A stretch of 64,000 nucleotides of DNA from Okapia johnstoni. Its lineage: Eukaryota > Chordata > Mammalia > Artiodactyla > Giraffidae. Positions 1 to 12,800 of this stretch are shown here, one piece after another; the stretch's first letter is position 1; every line of letters begins with the position of its first letter. Below the pieces are notes generated by a model, which was not told the origin of the DNA, did no database searches, and saw only the letters and a list, made by a program, of their open reading frames with translations. The DNA lies in the NCBI GenBank assembly GCA_024291935.2, contig CM044306.1:19229001-19293000 (forward strand), read 5' to 3'. The position numbers and the translations under genes are program-made.

Positions 1-717
1 TTGCCTTCTCCGAAATTTAACTGAGGGCTCTGTAATTTTATTTGTTAAATCTGCCGACCTTACTCTGAAATTGTGGAGTCACAGTCTAGACTCCACAACT
101 CCTCAGCTCTCCACTCTGCAGGACTGAGCCACCTCCATCCACAGCCATTAAGAGCCACAGACAACATTCAAGAAAGAAAACAAACAAATCCAAAACCTGC
201 CCTTCTGAAGAGGTGGCTTCAGTGTACCAAGCAACATGCTCTGGAACAGGAATCCCCCTACTCACACAGAGCTGCCGGGGTCCTACCTAAAGACACTGGC
301 GCCATGACAGGATACGGGGACAAGACAAGGGCAGAGTGTGCTCCAGCACCTCCCTGGACTTAGAATCTACTCCACAGCTGCTTTCATTGCTGTGAAGACA
401 GGAGAGAGTTAAATGCCAGTGCCAAACATCCCAAACAAACAAAGACCCCAGAAGATCTCTGAAGCCATAATCAAAACACTGAAGAAGGCTGAACACAGGA
501 TAGCGACTCTGACAGCACACAACAGGGACTCCTCCTTGGAGGCTGGGAAAAGGGAGCTGTGCTGTTCAGAGGACACTTCCTGAGGCTCGCTACCAAGTAC
601 GTCCTTGGGCATGAGGATGTGAAAGCAGACACTTCCTAGCGTCTTCGGATTCTGGACCAGTGTAAAACTGACTTCTGTGCAGCTACGGACACGTCCCCAC
701 CCCGGCCTGCTCCTCAC
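1..717 (-). other. ATP6V0A1: Start of the last intron; nothing recognised
   Basis: This is intron sequence after exon 21. I searched for the a1 C-terminal exon on the minus strand and did not find it. No repeat family is obvious. Short open frames here are not supported by splice sites or homology. Confidence 0.6.
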
Positions 718-889
718 CAGTGTAACCGCAGCGCATGGAGAAAAGCTGAGAGGCCCTCCATGATCAGGAGGATGGCCACGGTCAGGGTGGCGAAGGCGGC
801 GAAGATGAAGAACAGCGCCAAGCCTCCGGCCAGGCTCTTCACCTTCAGGCCGATGTGGATCACCATGGTCCAAAGCACCTCGGACAGCT
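718..889 (-). CDS. ATP6V0A1: Exon 21: residues 759-814, penultimate exon
   Basis: The exon is 172 nt: two bases completing Gln758, then [20 protein letters not shown] to FLHALRLH plus TG of a tryptophan codon. It holds the last membrane helix, with the second conserved arginine (HALRLHW, about residue 812). The acceptor is TCTCCCCAG and the donor GTGAGGAG. The exon that would supply the final about 30 residues is not found between 1 and 717. Confidence 0.97.
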
Positions 890-3800
890 CTGGGGAGAGA
901 TAGGACATTGGTTCAGTCGGGCCGGGGGTGCTGCACGCCGTGCACCTCGCTCTCCATCTCCCCACCGCAGTATGCCCTGGCCCCCGGCTTCCTGCAACCT
1001 CAACAGCTAACCTGGCAAAGGCGTGAATCCTCTCAGTGGGATGTCATTCTCCCAGGATTTGGGAGTCCATAATTCCAGAGCCCTAAGGTAATTTCCACTC
1101 TCTTTAAGCCCCCACCGGAGGGAGTGCCCAAGCAAGGGGGTCAGGCATGGCTTCTGCCCTGAGAGAAATACACTCACGTGCATGAGCAAGGCTGAGGGCC
1201 CAGAGCCGCAGGTAGGAGGCGGTGTTGGAGATGCAGCCCAGGCAGTACTCAATGGTGTGGATGGCCTGGTGCACCATGGTGTCCCCCAAATCAAACTGTC
1301 AGGGGAGGAAACCAGACAGCAGAAATGAGGCGGGGAGGGGAGCATGCAGGGGTCTGAGTGCTGGCATGAATGGCTACATGGGCTGAGAGCCCCCAATGCT
1401 GAATTCCTGGTGGGGACACTTCAGTGGGGCCACCCCCGGAAATACTGCCTGGCTGAGCCCCCAGCTGGGACACCCCCTGCCCCTCAAAACACTACAGTGT
1501 AATGAACTACATCTTAATGAGACTCTTCTCAACACATCTGCTTTTTCTCCCCACTAGGCTGTCAGCTCCGGAGTCGGGTGCACGGTGGGGTTAAGAGCTG
1601 TCTGGCAGCTCTGTTCTGCCCTGACCTCCACTTTGTGGAGCCTGAGAGCAGAGCACCCTGCTCGCAAAGAGCCAGGAGGCAGGAAGGGCTCTTCCCTGGG
1701 AGGCGTCTCAGGGGGCAGGCCACCAGGCTGGAAACGACCTGGAGAAGACTAAACCTCTGCAGCCCCTTCTTATTTTCCCAACATATGGCAGCAAGGTAAC
1801 TCCCTTTTACTTTAGAGACTTCTGAAAATATCACACAGGGACATTTTGGCAAAGTTTTACAAATTCCTACTCGGGCAGGTGATGAAGGTCAAACAACACG
1901 TATTGTCTTTTAGGTCTGTTTTCCTCACGCTCCCTTTCTTCCGGTTTTCCTTTCAACATCAAAGATTATTTCCAGCATGAGGAGGAGGGGCTGTGGGGAG
2001 CTTCCTGTTAGGCCTTCTCGGAGTCCAGCCCTAGATGTGCTTCCGGGCCTCACTCTCCCAGGTGGCGCCACAGCTTCTGAAGGCCAGGAGGCAGGCAGCC
2101 CCTCCCCACAGGGCTCAGACCAGACCCAGTGAGCAGAGGGGCTGCTCCCCAAATCGGCTTTCCAAGCCTGCCCCGCCCACAGGTCAGAGTCTGTTTTTCA
2201 CCAGTTTCTTTCCAGATTCACATGACTTGATCCCCAAAATATACCAGAAAGAACGGCCTTATGAAACGGCATGAGGGCAGAAGAGGAGCGCTGGGCTGGC
2301 TGGTGAAGCGCTAACAGCCGAGGCCTCACGGGCATGGCCAGTGGCGAGGGGGGCCAGCTCCAGCTCACCATCTCTGGCGATCGCCTCCTTTTCCCTCACC
2401 CTTATCTATACCCAGAGTATTTCTGGGCTTTTCTTCTGAAATAGGCTCTTGGAAAGTCTTCTAGTTACCCTGAAAACTAGGGTAACCATTGTTACCCCAA
2501 TCCTGACAATGTTAAGAGCTTTTTGCCACCGCTGCTGGCTGTTGCCCCACAGTCCACGCTCCAAGGAAGGGCAGGGTCCCCATCTCCACGGAGTGCAAGG
2601 CTTTACTAAGAGCTCTGTGAAAGCAGTGACTGCGGGCTCCCTTAGAACTAGATCCTTTCAGCAATTTTATTCCACTCTGTTTCTCCCATTAACCAAAAAA
2701 GAACAGAGAGGGAAGAGGAAGCTTTCCTTCCAGGCATTACCCTCACTTTTTCCTCTTTCACTCCCACCTTCCTACTTTGTAACTTTGGGCAAGTTTTCAT
2801 ACCTGTACACTGGGGGCCGGGGCGGGGGAGATAATAAGTGGGGTGAGAGTTAAGTGAGAAACCAGCCAAGCAGTTAGGAGTCTGTCACTGCCCCCTGTGA
2901 GTCAGCTACGGCTGACTAGGAGCCACCGCAGATGCCCTAATTCTCTACCCGCCTCCTGGCCGCCCACCATGGCTGTTCCTCACCTGCTGCGCCCTCTTGG
3001 CTCCACATACCTCCCAGGCTCGCTCCCCTTAGCTCCTGGCCGCAAGGTCTAACAGACATCCTGTGACTGAGCCTCTGCAGCATCTGTCACCATTGCCTTG
3101 TCCTCCTCCTTTCCTTGACACGCTCACTTCCTCTTGGTTTTTGTCTCCTGTAGCACTGCCACTCAGGCCTTCAGCGGCCACCCCGGGAGGAGCTCCCGAT
3201 GGGCACCTCTACTTCCATGTTTCGGGTTTCCAACCAGCTGTCCACATCGCCTCCTGCCACACTGCAGGTGCTTCAAACTCCACATCACCCAAACTGAACT
3301 CATTGACTGCTCTCCTCTGACCCTCCAGATCTACTACTCCTCATCCAATGTCTAACTGGGGGTCACAACTAGAGCCCCAGGCACCTGAACCTGGAAGTCG
3401 AGCTTGACTTCTCACTCACTCCCACTGCCTGCATTCACGAAGGCAGGAGGCCTGCAGCTTTTACTTCCTCCTCCTCTTATTGTTCCCTTCCTTCCCAACT
3501 CCCACTGCCAATGCCTGACTTCCCTCCAGGCCTCCCAGGTCTTTCCTGACCCCTCTCATGCTGTGCCCCTCCCCCACCCAAGATACCTCTACCCTTCTCC
3601 CCTAGGGTATTTCTGCAATGGTACACACTGGGTTACTTGCAGCTTCACTGCCCTGTGACGCTCCTTCTTGCCTAATACCCTACTATGGCTGCTGTCTGCC
3701 AACCTCTAGTCTTACTTCTCACCAGTCCCTCAACTCCTGACTGTGCTCCAGCAAGCTGAAAACTTGTTTTTCCCCAAAATGTGTCTTTATGGTAACTATA

Positions 3801-6800
3801 CATACTATGGGTTTGCCTTCCCTCTGGCCCTCCCTCCACAGAGGACTCTGGCTTGACCAGGCTAACCTCAGCAATGATTCCCTTAGGGAATCCTTGCTAG
3901 GGGTCCTCTTCCCCACCCCCACCCCAGAGTTTTGTCAGGTGCCCTCTTCCTGTGTTCCCACAGCATCCTGGGCACACCTTGATCATAGCATCTGTCATCC
4001 AGACTGTCTCCTCAATTAGTCTGGGAGTTCCTTGAAGGCAAAGACTTGGTTTTTTTCTTCTCTCAGTTCCTGCAGCACTAAACACAGTGCTTGGCACATG
4101 GAGGGTGAATGAACAAATGGGCTGGATGAATGTTATCTGGTGAGATGACGCAGTAGGGAGAGGTCCCACTGACCCCTGCTGTATGGTTACAGCCTTCAAA
4201 GATTTCCCAGACAGTTGAGGGCCGGGATCTGGTTTGCAGCTGGACAGAGCGCCCCCAGGAAGAGGGTCTGCTGCCTTCAACTGTGACGTATTTAGATATC
4301 TGAGACAGTTATCTGAATGTCCTCACTACTTATGATGCTATGGGAAACAATCTCTGAGGGAGTCGGGGGTGGGGCCAGAGACCGGGAAGGCTGAATTCCA
4401 GTCCATCTTGTTTGCATCTCCACTCCCCTGGGACAGGGCTGCATATAAGAACTGAGCTGGAGGCACTGGTGCTGGAGGCAGCCTTTCTGGGAGAGGGCTG
4501 GGCTCCTCACTGACGTGGACAGACACACTCCCACCTGGCCCTTCCAGGCAGCTCAGCCTGCGGCCATGCACAGAGGAGTGATCCGGAGGAACAGAAAAGC
4601 TCCCAGATGCCAGCCAAGGAGCCTCCCTGGCCTTCAGGAAGACCGAGCACTGTCTGCTTTCACACAGAATAGCAAAGCCTTTCCCATTCCCATCCCACTG
4701 CCCTCTTAGAGAGGACCAGGAAAGCCAGAAAAGGGAAAGGGTCACAGGTCTGGGTATTTCAGAGAGAAATTTGGGGAGAAGATGCAAACAGTGCAGCAAT
4801 GCCTATTAAAAACCCAATTCAAAATGTGTACACGGCTAAGTGAATTAGGGCCGAGCTAGAAGGCCTTCTAGTCTGGCTGTGGCCTGAACATTTAGCCATC
4901 TTTCTTTCTACTCTGTTACTCTCTATGTGTGGCTGGGATAATATGAACTCCTTGCATGCAGATGGACTGTTTTTTTCTGGGATGCATCCTAGAGGCAAAG
5001 CCTCCTTTTGAAAGCTGTCTATCTTCTAACTGGGTCACATGGAGGTAAAGGTGACCCCCAGCAAAGGTCCAGCATTCTCACTCCAAGCATCATCAAGCCG
5101 ATGAGGGCAGCAGGAAGAGGTGGGCTGCATCTCAGGGAGGAAGGGTGAGCTTTCCCATAAGCACTCAGAGGAGCAAGGAGGAAATGGTTACCCCCAGGGC
5201 AGAGCGACTATACATAGCATCACAGAGAGGAAGGCAGAGGCCAACAGGGTTTAACTCCCAAGGGGAGTCACTTCAAGAATGCCAGTGCAGACATTACTTG
5301 CAGCTCCTTGTAAAGCCATTCTCAAGGCATTAGATCAGCAAAGTCAATGAAACAGAGACAGAGGTGACTGACATGAGATGCAGTTAATGGAGATGAGCTT
5401 TTTCAGAACACAGATTCACAGACTGGTTAGAGATGGCCAGTGAGATGCAGGGTACACGGGTGTCACGTGGGGCCCCAGGATGCGGCAGGGACAGCAGAGT
5501 GATGACAAGGACGGGAAGAGAAGCCCCAGATAAACATGAAGCCAAAGCCAGCTGGTTTCTTACCACTTCATCCTCGGTAGGCTTGAAAACACAAATTTAT
5601 ACTTAGTGGGAAGCCTCGCCACACACAAGGTCACAAGTCATGAGCACGAGGCTACTCATTGCTTCTTGGTGAGGGTGGGGGACCGTGAATGTTAAATGTT
5701 CTAACATGTTAGAGACAGGCCTCCTCAGCACAAACAGAAAGCAAAATCAGCAGTGCTTGGAGTACTGGTACTTATTTTGAAAAGGCATCCCAAGCCTTGC
5801 CATTTCTATTTTAAAAAAGTCATACACATAGTAGACGCGGTCAGTCATACTGCACAGTTCAGTCCCCTGGGTCTCCAATTCCTATTCTTTATGCTTTAAA
5901 AAGAATATAGTGGATAGATGAGATTCAAAGTTCAGCTCAGAGGCTTTGTGGTACAAACGGTCAGGCAAGGAGACCGATTTAAAAAAAAACTGAGCTTGGA
6001 GGTGGTGGTTTAAGGAAAACTCTAGCATATTCAGACTTCACACTCTCTTTAAAAAGTAGGCAAGTAACCCCTTTAAAAGGCTCACGGAACATGTCTGCCA
6101 CAAGAGCACATTAGTGGAGCAGGACTTCAAAAATCCAGTGACTGAAATTCACACGGGAACCAGTTTGAGGAGGAGCAAGGGATGAAGGGGCCACCAAAAG
6201 TGGCCAGGTTTCTGTTGTCAGAGCTGGGGCACTGGGGCTGGCTCTGCCTCAGTCTGAGGAGAGTGGTTAGTAACTGATTCACACACAGGGTTACTGCAGG
6301 CCTCATGGAACTCAAGAAGCCGGACAACAGAACAAAACTGCTGCGGGCTCAGCAGGCAACACCTGGAGTTAAGAGCAGGGGCCACTGGAAAAAAGCTGAG
6401 GGGCCCTAAGAGGTCCAGAAGGCAGGCGGATGCTCAGTATTAGTATTTTCATCTTTCAAGGAGCAGACAGGAGTGAGGCCACTTGGGGACACAAGACTAG
6501 GGCTGACCCGAGATGGGAGGAGAGGAAGCCCACACCACTGATCTTACCTCCTCCGCGTCCTCTGAATGGGTGGAGAGCTGGTCATGCTGAATAATCTCAG
6601 CATCCTCCTCTGTCGGTCCGTTGCCCACCCTGATCCCACCAAAGTTGAGAGTTCCCTACACAGATGAACAGAAAGAGTAGAATTTGCCTGGGCTTTAATG
6701 TGACATTCTGTGATGTGGGGAAGGGCGATGGTTAGTACATACAAACCTCAGAAAAGCATATATTCTAACAACAAAAACAAAACCCGCTGATGGAACAGCT

Positions 6801-9800
6801 AAGTAAAATCAAGCCACTATTCCCACCCCAACCACCTCTGCCCAGGCCCAGCCCGAACTACATGTACCACCTCAGTCTGATCAGAGGCACCAGGCAGTTT
6901 CTGCTGCACCAAGAGACACCAACCTCGCCTCGGCCAATGCCAACTGAGAATCCTGCTTGCGTGAAAAGCTTAATAGGAACAGACTCTCCTAACAAGCGTG
7001 GCTCTATCTGTAAAGGCTTCAATGACCTAACTTTTTCTGGAACTAAAGATTACACTTTCTAAGAGGGAGGGGAGTCAGATGACATGGTGATTGCAACCTG
7101 GTCGGCTAAGATTTCAACAGGAGCCCAACAGTTTCAGCAACTCTCCCCCAAATGTACTGGGTCCTTGCCCAGGAACAAAGGACTTTCTAGGTCACAGAAT
7201 GGGGAACAAAAGCTTAATGTACATTAGCTTGCAGCTAGAGAATACCATGTTAGGCTCCTGTCCTTCAGGGAAGGACTCAGAGTGCTAACACAACTTTTTC
7301 ACAGGCACGTGGGCAGATGCTGACTAGGTGCCTGCTGCCTCTCACTCCACAGGCGTGTTGAGCAGGGTCCCCAGGACCAGAATTTCTAAGTCAGCCTGAT
7401 CTAGAAAAGTCTGGGCTTATTGAGGCAAGGGGATTCTTTGGGTACAAAAACCAGGCGGAACTGGGGTTAAGTGTGGCAGATACCAATTAGTGCTAACCTG
7501 CCACAGAATGAAAAGGAACCAAGGAAAGAGCTCTGAGACCTACTTCACGTGGCTGCCATCCAGGGAGCCAAACAAGGCAAGAGTTCAAAGACTGCTCTCC
7601 TGAAAAATGGCCTCCAAGCAGCACCACCAACAATAGGCAAGCGGTTTGGGACAGCCACTCCAAGGTCCCCACTCGCTGCTTCACCTCTGGTGTGCATCTC
7701 TGACCACAGCATACGACCACCGACCCTCCAGGTTTGGGCAGATTCTCTCTTTTCTTCTAGTAATGGTTCTCACATGTTCGTCAGAGAACCAGTTGTATCA
7801 GAATCACCTTGAAAGCTGCATTTCATTAAATAGACAGTCTCGAATATCACCTCTAGAAATGGTCAATTTAGTAGGTGTAGGGTGGGGCCTGGAAAATCTG
7901 TGTCTTAAAAAATATCTCCCCAAGGACAAACTGTATGATCATTTTGATTGTCTATCAAAATTGAAAAGGCGTGCCCCCCCAAAATGCATGCACCTTTTGA
8001 GACAGTAAGCCCACTGCTAGGAACATCTATGCCTGTGAAGTTTTATCAGTATACAAGCACAAGGATGTTGTAATACAACAGCAAAGAATTGGGAACAAGC
8101 ACCAGAGCCATCTATAAGGGGATGGTTACATAATTTTAGCACATCCAACAGACAGTCCTCTGGACTGCTGGGCAACTCTAAGGGTACTGTGATGAAACAA
8201 TAAGTCAAGGGGCAGAAGAGTGCTACAATTTAAAACCCAACTGCTACTGTGTTTTAAATATATATACCTGTACATACGTATATAGGTATTTCTATCAATA
8301 GATGACAGATATATGCTGATATTGGCATAAAAAAATTTAAAGGCAAAATTCCCCACCTGCTAACAATAGCCTGGAGGAGGAGGTGGGAGAAGCTTCACCA
8401 TCGGTACTGTTTGCAGCCCTAACCAAGTGCACCTATTGCTTTTAGTTTTTCATGTCAGGAGGGGGTGGTCTGGGTCATGGCATTATGGGCAATCTCTTTG
8501 TCTTCCTCCACTTCTCTGTTCTAACACCTAAGAAACAAGTTCAAAGTTCATGAGGTGATTCTGATGTGTAGTCAGGTCTGGGAACAACCCCGGGCACCTC
8601 CAGGTTGTGTAACTATTACACTTGATGACCCCCGAGAGGCGGACTGAACAAACAACACAAGGGTACACTCTGCAGCACCTTCTGCAACACACTGGTGACA
8701 GCACAGGACTCCTGGGTATCCCGGGTGGGTCCTTGGGTCAAGGAAGCAGGCTTTAGGGCCTAAAGCAGAAAGTCATTTCTGAAGTTTTCCCCAACTAGCA
8801 GATGAAGTGAGGGGGCAGCCAGGTTAAACCTCCCAGCCAGACACAAATAAGTGTCCCTTCAGAACAGAGGAAGTGTGAGTTACAGGAAGGGAGATGAGAC
8901 ACACACATCAGCAGAAAGAAGAAAAGAAAAAATGAAAACTATGATACACTGCTTACAGACAACCAAGAGGACAGAGGATAGAACAAAACCAGATCTGTGT
9001 TCACATCCTCAGCTCTTGGGGTTGAGAGTCTATGGCCTTCATGATGGAATGATCATCCTGGTGCATTCAGGCTGCTCTCCAGAAACAGATGTTTGGGTAA
9101 AGAACCAGTGGGCTAAGGAGTCCCTCCGAATGAGCAGGCTTCCCAACCAGGGACTTTTAACTTGGACAGTATCACAGAAGAGGATGCTCGATTTAAAAGC
9201 ATCAAGACTGATGCAACAGAAGCACTCTTTAAACTAAGACTAGAAGAAAGAAGAGCACATGGGAAGAATGCCAATACATGGGCAGTATGTGCTTTAGGGT
9301 GTTGTTTTCCCCTCTCATAAGAGAGAGTAAGTCCCCATTTGAAAATAATTTCAAGCAGCCACATTTAAATATCTTCTGATCCAAGATATCAGCCTTTTTA
9401 GACTAGTTCTAGAAGAATAATTAGTTTTCGGAGTTAAAAGGATGAGGAACACCTAATGAAGTAAATGGTCACCATTTAAGTATTTCATTTATTTAAAAGA
9501 GTATGATGCCACTAGAATACAATAGAACATGAAGAACTGTTACTGGTGAGATTTCAAAAACATTACAGATTCATTATTACCTAGAATAGATTGGGCTAAT
9601 TTGGTATTAGTGCATTATAAGATTTTGGTTAAGAGATGTTTTAAGGACAAATAATGAAATGCTTAAGGTTCAAAGGCTGTCACTGAATCATGAGCTAGCA
9701 TTGGAAGAAGGAAAGATTGAAACAGAAGATGATTTTGTTATTACACCAGGTGGAAAGTACACGAGACACATGTAGGGAGGAGGTCTCAATGAACAGCTGA

Positions 9801-12800
9801 GGATGTGAGGGCTTCTGAGTCTCTCACAGAAAAGGAGACACGTACAAGCCTCCACCGGAAAAAGAGTAAGTCACAGCTAACGTGGACCAAATGTCCAAGC
9901 ATCACTTTGAAGCAGATCTTGAACGTGGAGGGAAATCAATTCAAGAATCACAGAGATGTTCTCACTCCACGCTAAAAAAAAATCATCCAACACAGGGTCA
10001 CAAAATACACGCATGACAATGGATGAGTCCAAGAGCTGCCCTCTTGGATTAAGATGATGGGCTTGGAGAGGGTATGACAAACGCCCTGCGTTCACAGACA
10101 TGACTGTACTTATATACTGAATGGAAACTTGGTGGACCAATGGTAAAGATGACACCAGAATCTGTTCCTAAGAGGTGGAGGTTTTTTCTGTCATAGTCTC
10201 AATGAGTAACAAGGACATACTTCCCAAGAGCACACATGGCCCATGCTCTCAACATACTTAAAAAGAATTCTGCTGCACTGTTTGCCACCTCTTTAAACAA
10301 TATGTGATGGTTTGTTGGATTTAATTCACTCACTGTTGCAGCCGCTGCTGCCTCTAGTCCCTGTTGGCTCAGGGTTGGGCTGACTGGGGCCTCCACAGGT
10401 TGCCCTTCCTGATAGCGAACGGGAGAAAAGAGGAAGGGAGAAGGAAACAAGAGAGGGAGGGAGTGAAAGGGGAGATGAATGGTGGGCACATGGAAGGATG
10501 GAGATGGTCAGAAAAGGGAGAAGGACGGTCTGGTAACTCAGCTGCTCTCCAACAGGAGTAACAATCTAACAGCCGTATGAGAGTCATGCAATACGATCTT
10601 TTAGGCTTTACCAGGCAATTGTAACAAGTAAGCATTACGCAATGCCAGAAACGGATATTTGGCAACTTAAGTGTGTGTGTGTGTGTGTGTGTGTGTAATT
10701 CAGATGCACACATACATAAAGTAAGCACAAGTATGGATGCTGCTTTTTTAAAAAGAAAAAACGTCAATGTGCTTTAAACCAAATCTTTCCCTACACCGGA
10801 TGTTTTGGCTGGTGAAAGTATCATGGTCTCATTTTAAAAGAAAATGTCTTGGTGTCAGCCCTGTGGTTGCCCAGGCAAACCACATGAGTGGGTTAGCCGT
10901 CTGCAGCTCCAGCAGACTTGCTTCGGCTGATGCTGCAGCGAGACGGGCCCAGACCTGGATTCTGCTGAGCACAGCACGAGCAAAGCTCCATCAGGAAAGG
11001 TGAAAACTATGACTTGTTCTTGCCACCTGGGCTACTCAAAGCTGAATATCTGGATGTCTGAACAGCAATTACATGTTTGTTTTTTTCTTTTCAGCAGGTC
11101 CAGGGCTCATGCTGGGATACAACACAAGTGCATTTTAAGAGAATACAGGTTATGCACAACTCATTACATCCAATGAGGAATTGCATTGATTAAAAAAAAA
11201 AAAAATCTGGTAACTTTCAGCAACAGAAATATACCCACCAAATGCTTCCTCCTCAAATACTGATGGCGAAGGACCAGTGGTTTAAACAGTAGCATCCAAG
11301 GGACACACAGCAGTGCAACCACTACCAGGAAACACTGAATTCCTTTCTGCAAAGTAAGGAGGAAAAGGCACATTGTATTAGTCAAACGTGCAGTTTCCAA
11401 CTCTAGCATAAATTTCCCCTAAAATAGTTCTTTCTTACTGATCTAAGAATAAAAAACATAATCCAGTTTCTGAAAATAACTAGATGCTGCAGCAAAGCTC
11501 AGGATTGTCCCACAGGATGGGAGTTATAAATTCTACTCTGCCTGGATACAGAAAATTACAGTTGACTCTCCAAAAGAATGAGACTGGGTTGAATTTAGAT
11601 CTGAATGTGTGGACTGAAAAGGAGTTTTAAAGGCTTCTTTCAGGTCACAGAAACATCTGGCTTCCTGACCTAGGATAACCTGAGAAAAGTCCACCGTTAG
11701 ATTGACGCACCTGTCCAGAATACAGCATTGAATTACCCGAGTCCCCGTAGGAAAAGAGGAACATATTTATGAAATGGATCAGAAGGCTTGGTGCTTTCTC
11801 TGATGTCTTAGCATTGTAGGCTGTCCACTTGTAAAAAATAAGGATAACCAAGTAGCCAAACAAAGAGGTCATGAAGATTATTTCCGGAATAAATCCAAAG
11901 TAGATATTCAGGGGCTTCTTGAAGTAGCTAAAAAGTAAGACAGAAAAAAATGTTAACAGTGAACAGACCCAGGGTCACCTCATACCAAGTGGACTGCTCT
12001 CCCTAGACTTTCTACCTAACTTTCCATCAATTCTGTGTTTATCATTTTAAGAAGAGACAGCCAGAAGCACTGGAGGCAAGAGAAACAGGCAGGATTAACG
12101 ACAACTTCCAAACTTTTGAGCCTTGAACAGCTCCAATACCATCCCCGTCAATCCCTTGTGAGAAAGAGATGGGAAAATCAAGTACCTTCTGAGACTACAA
12201 TTCACAAATTTATGTGAGTTACACATCATGGGAAAAAAAATAACTTTCATTTTGATGAAAATTACACAAGGTGTTGTGTTTTTTTAACAAAGATCTTGAG
12301 AACGATTTTATGTTGTTTGGTCAGTGGCTCAGTTGTGTCTGACTTTTTACAGCCATATGGACTGTAGCCCACCAGGCTCCTCTGCCTACAGGATTTTCCA
12401 GGCAAGAATACTGGAGTGGGGTGCCATTTCCTACTTTAGAGGATCATCCTGACCCAGGGATCAAGCCCTTGTCTCCTGTGTCTTCTGCACTGGCAGGCGG
12501 ATTCTTTACCACTAGTGCCACCTGGGAAACTCATACATTGTTAAGGGACTAATATTAATAAGCAAGCCTCATTTGAAGAAGTGAAATTTTTTTTAAAGGC
12601 ACTTCTTTAATACAGAACAGTGCTCTGAGTTATTACTTCCTCCTAAAGGTGTTATGACTTCTTCAGGCAAAAGCACTGTCTGAACTGTGTGAATTCTTAG
12701 GACAAAACAGAGCAACTCACGTGTGGTTGAAAAGGCTCAGGCTGACTCCAAACAACATGTGGATGATACCAAGGATAACAGACATCTTCATCTTAAACGA

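Noticed and set aside
1..717. Last coding exon of ATP6V0A1
   Set aside because: Searched on the minus strand for the a1 C-terminal sequence; not present, so it must lie to the left of the window.
409..873. 154-residue minus-strand frame near exon 21
   Set aside because: Wrong frame of exon 21 running into its intron. The true frame reads the a1 membrane helix.
10199..10489. A longer 96-residue protein including the 75-nt exon candidate
   Set aside because: The frame runs past a near-perfect donor into intron-like sequence. Only the 75-nt middle part has exon boundaries.
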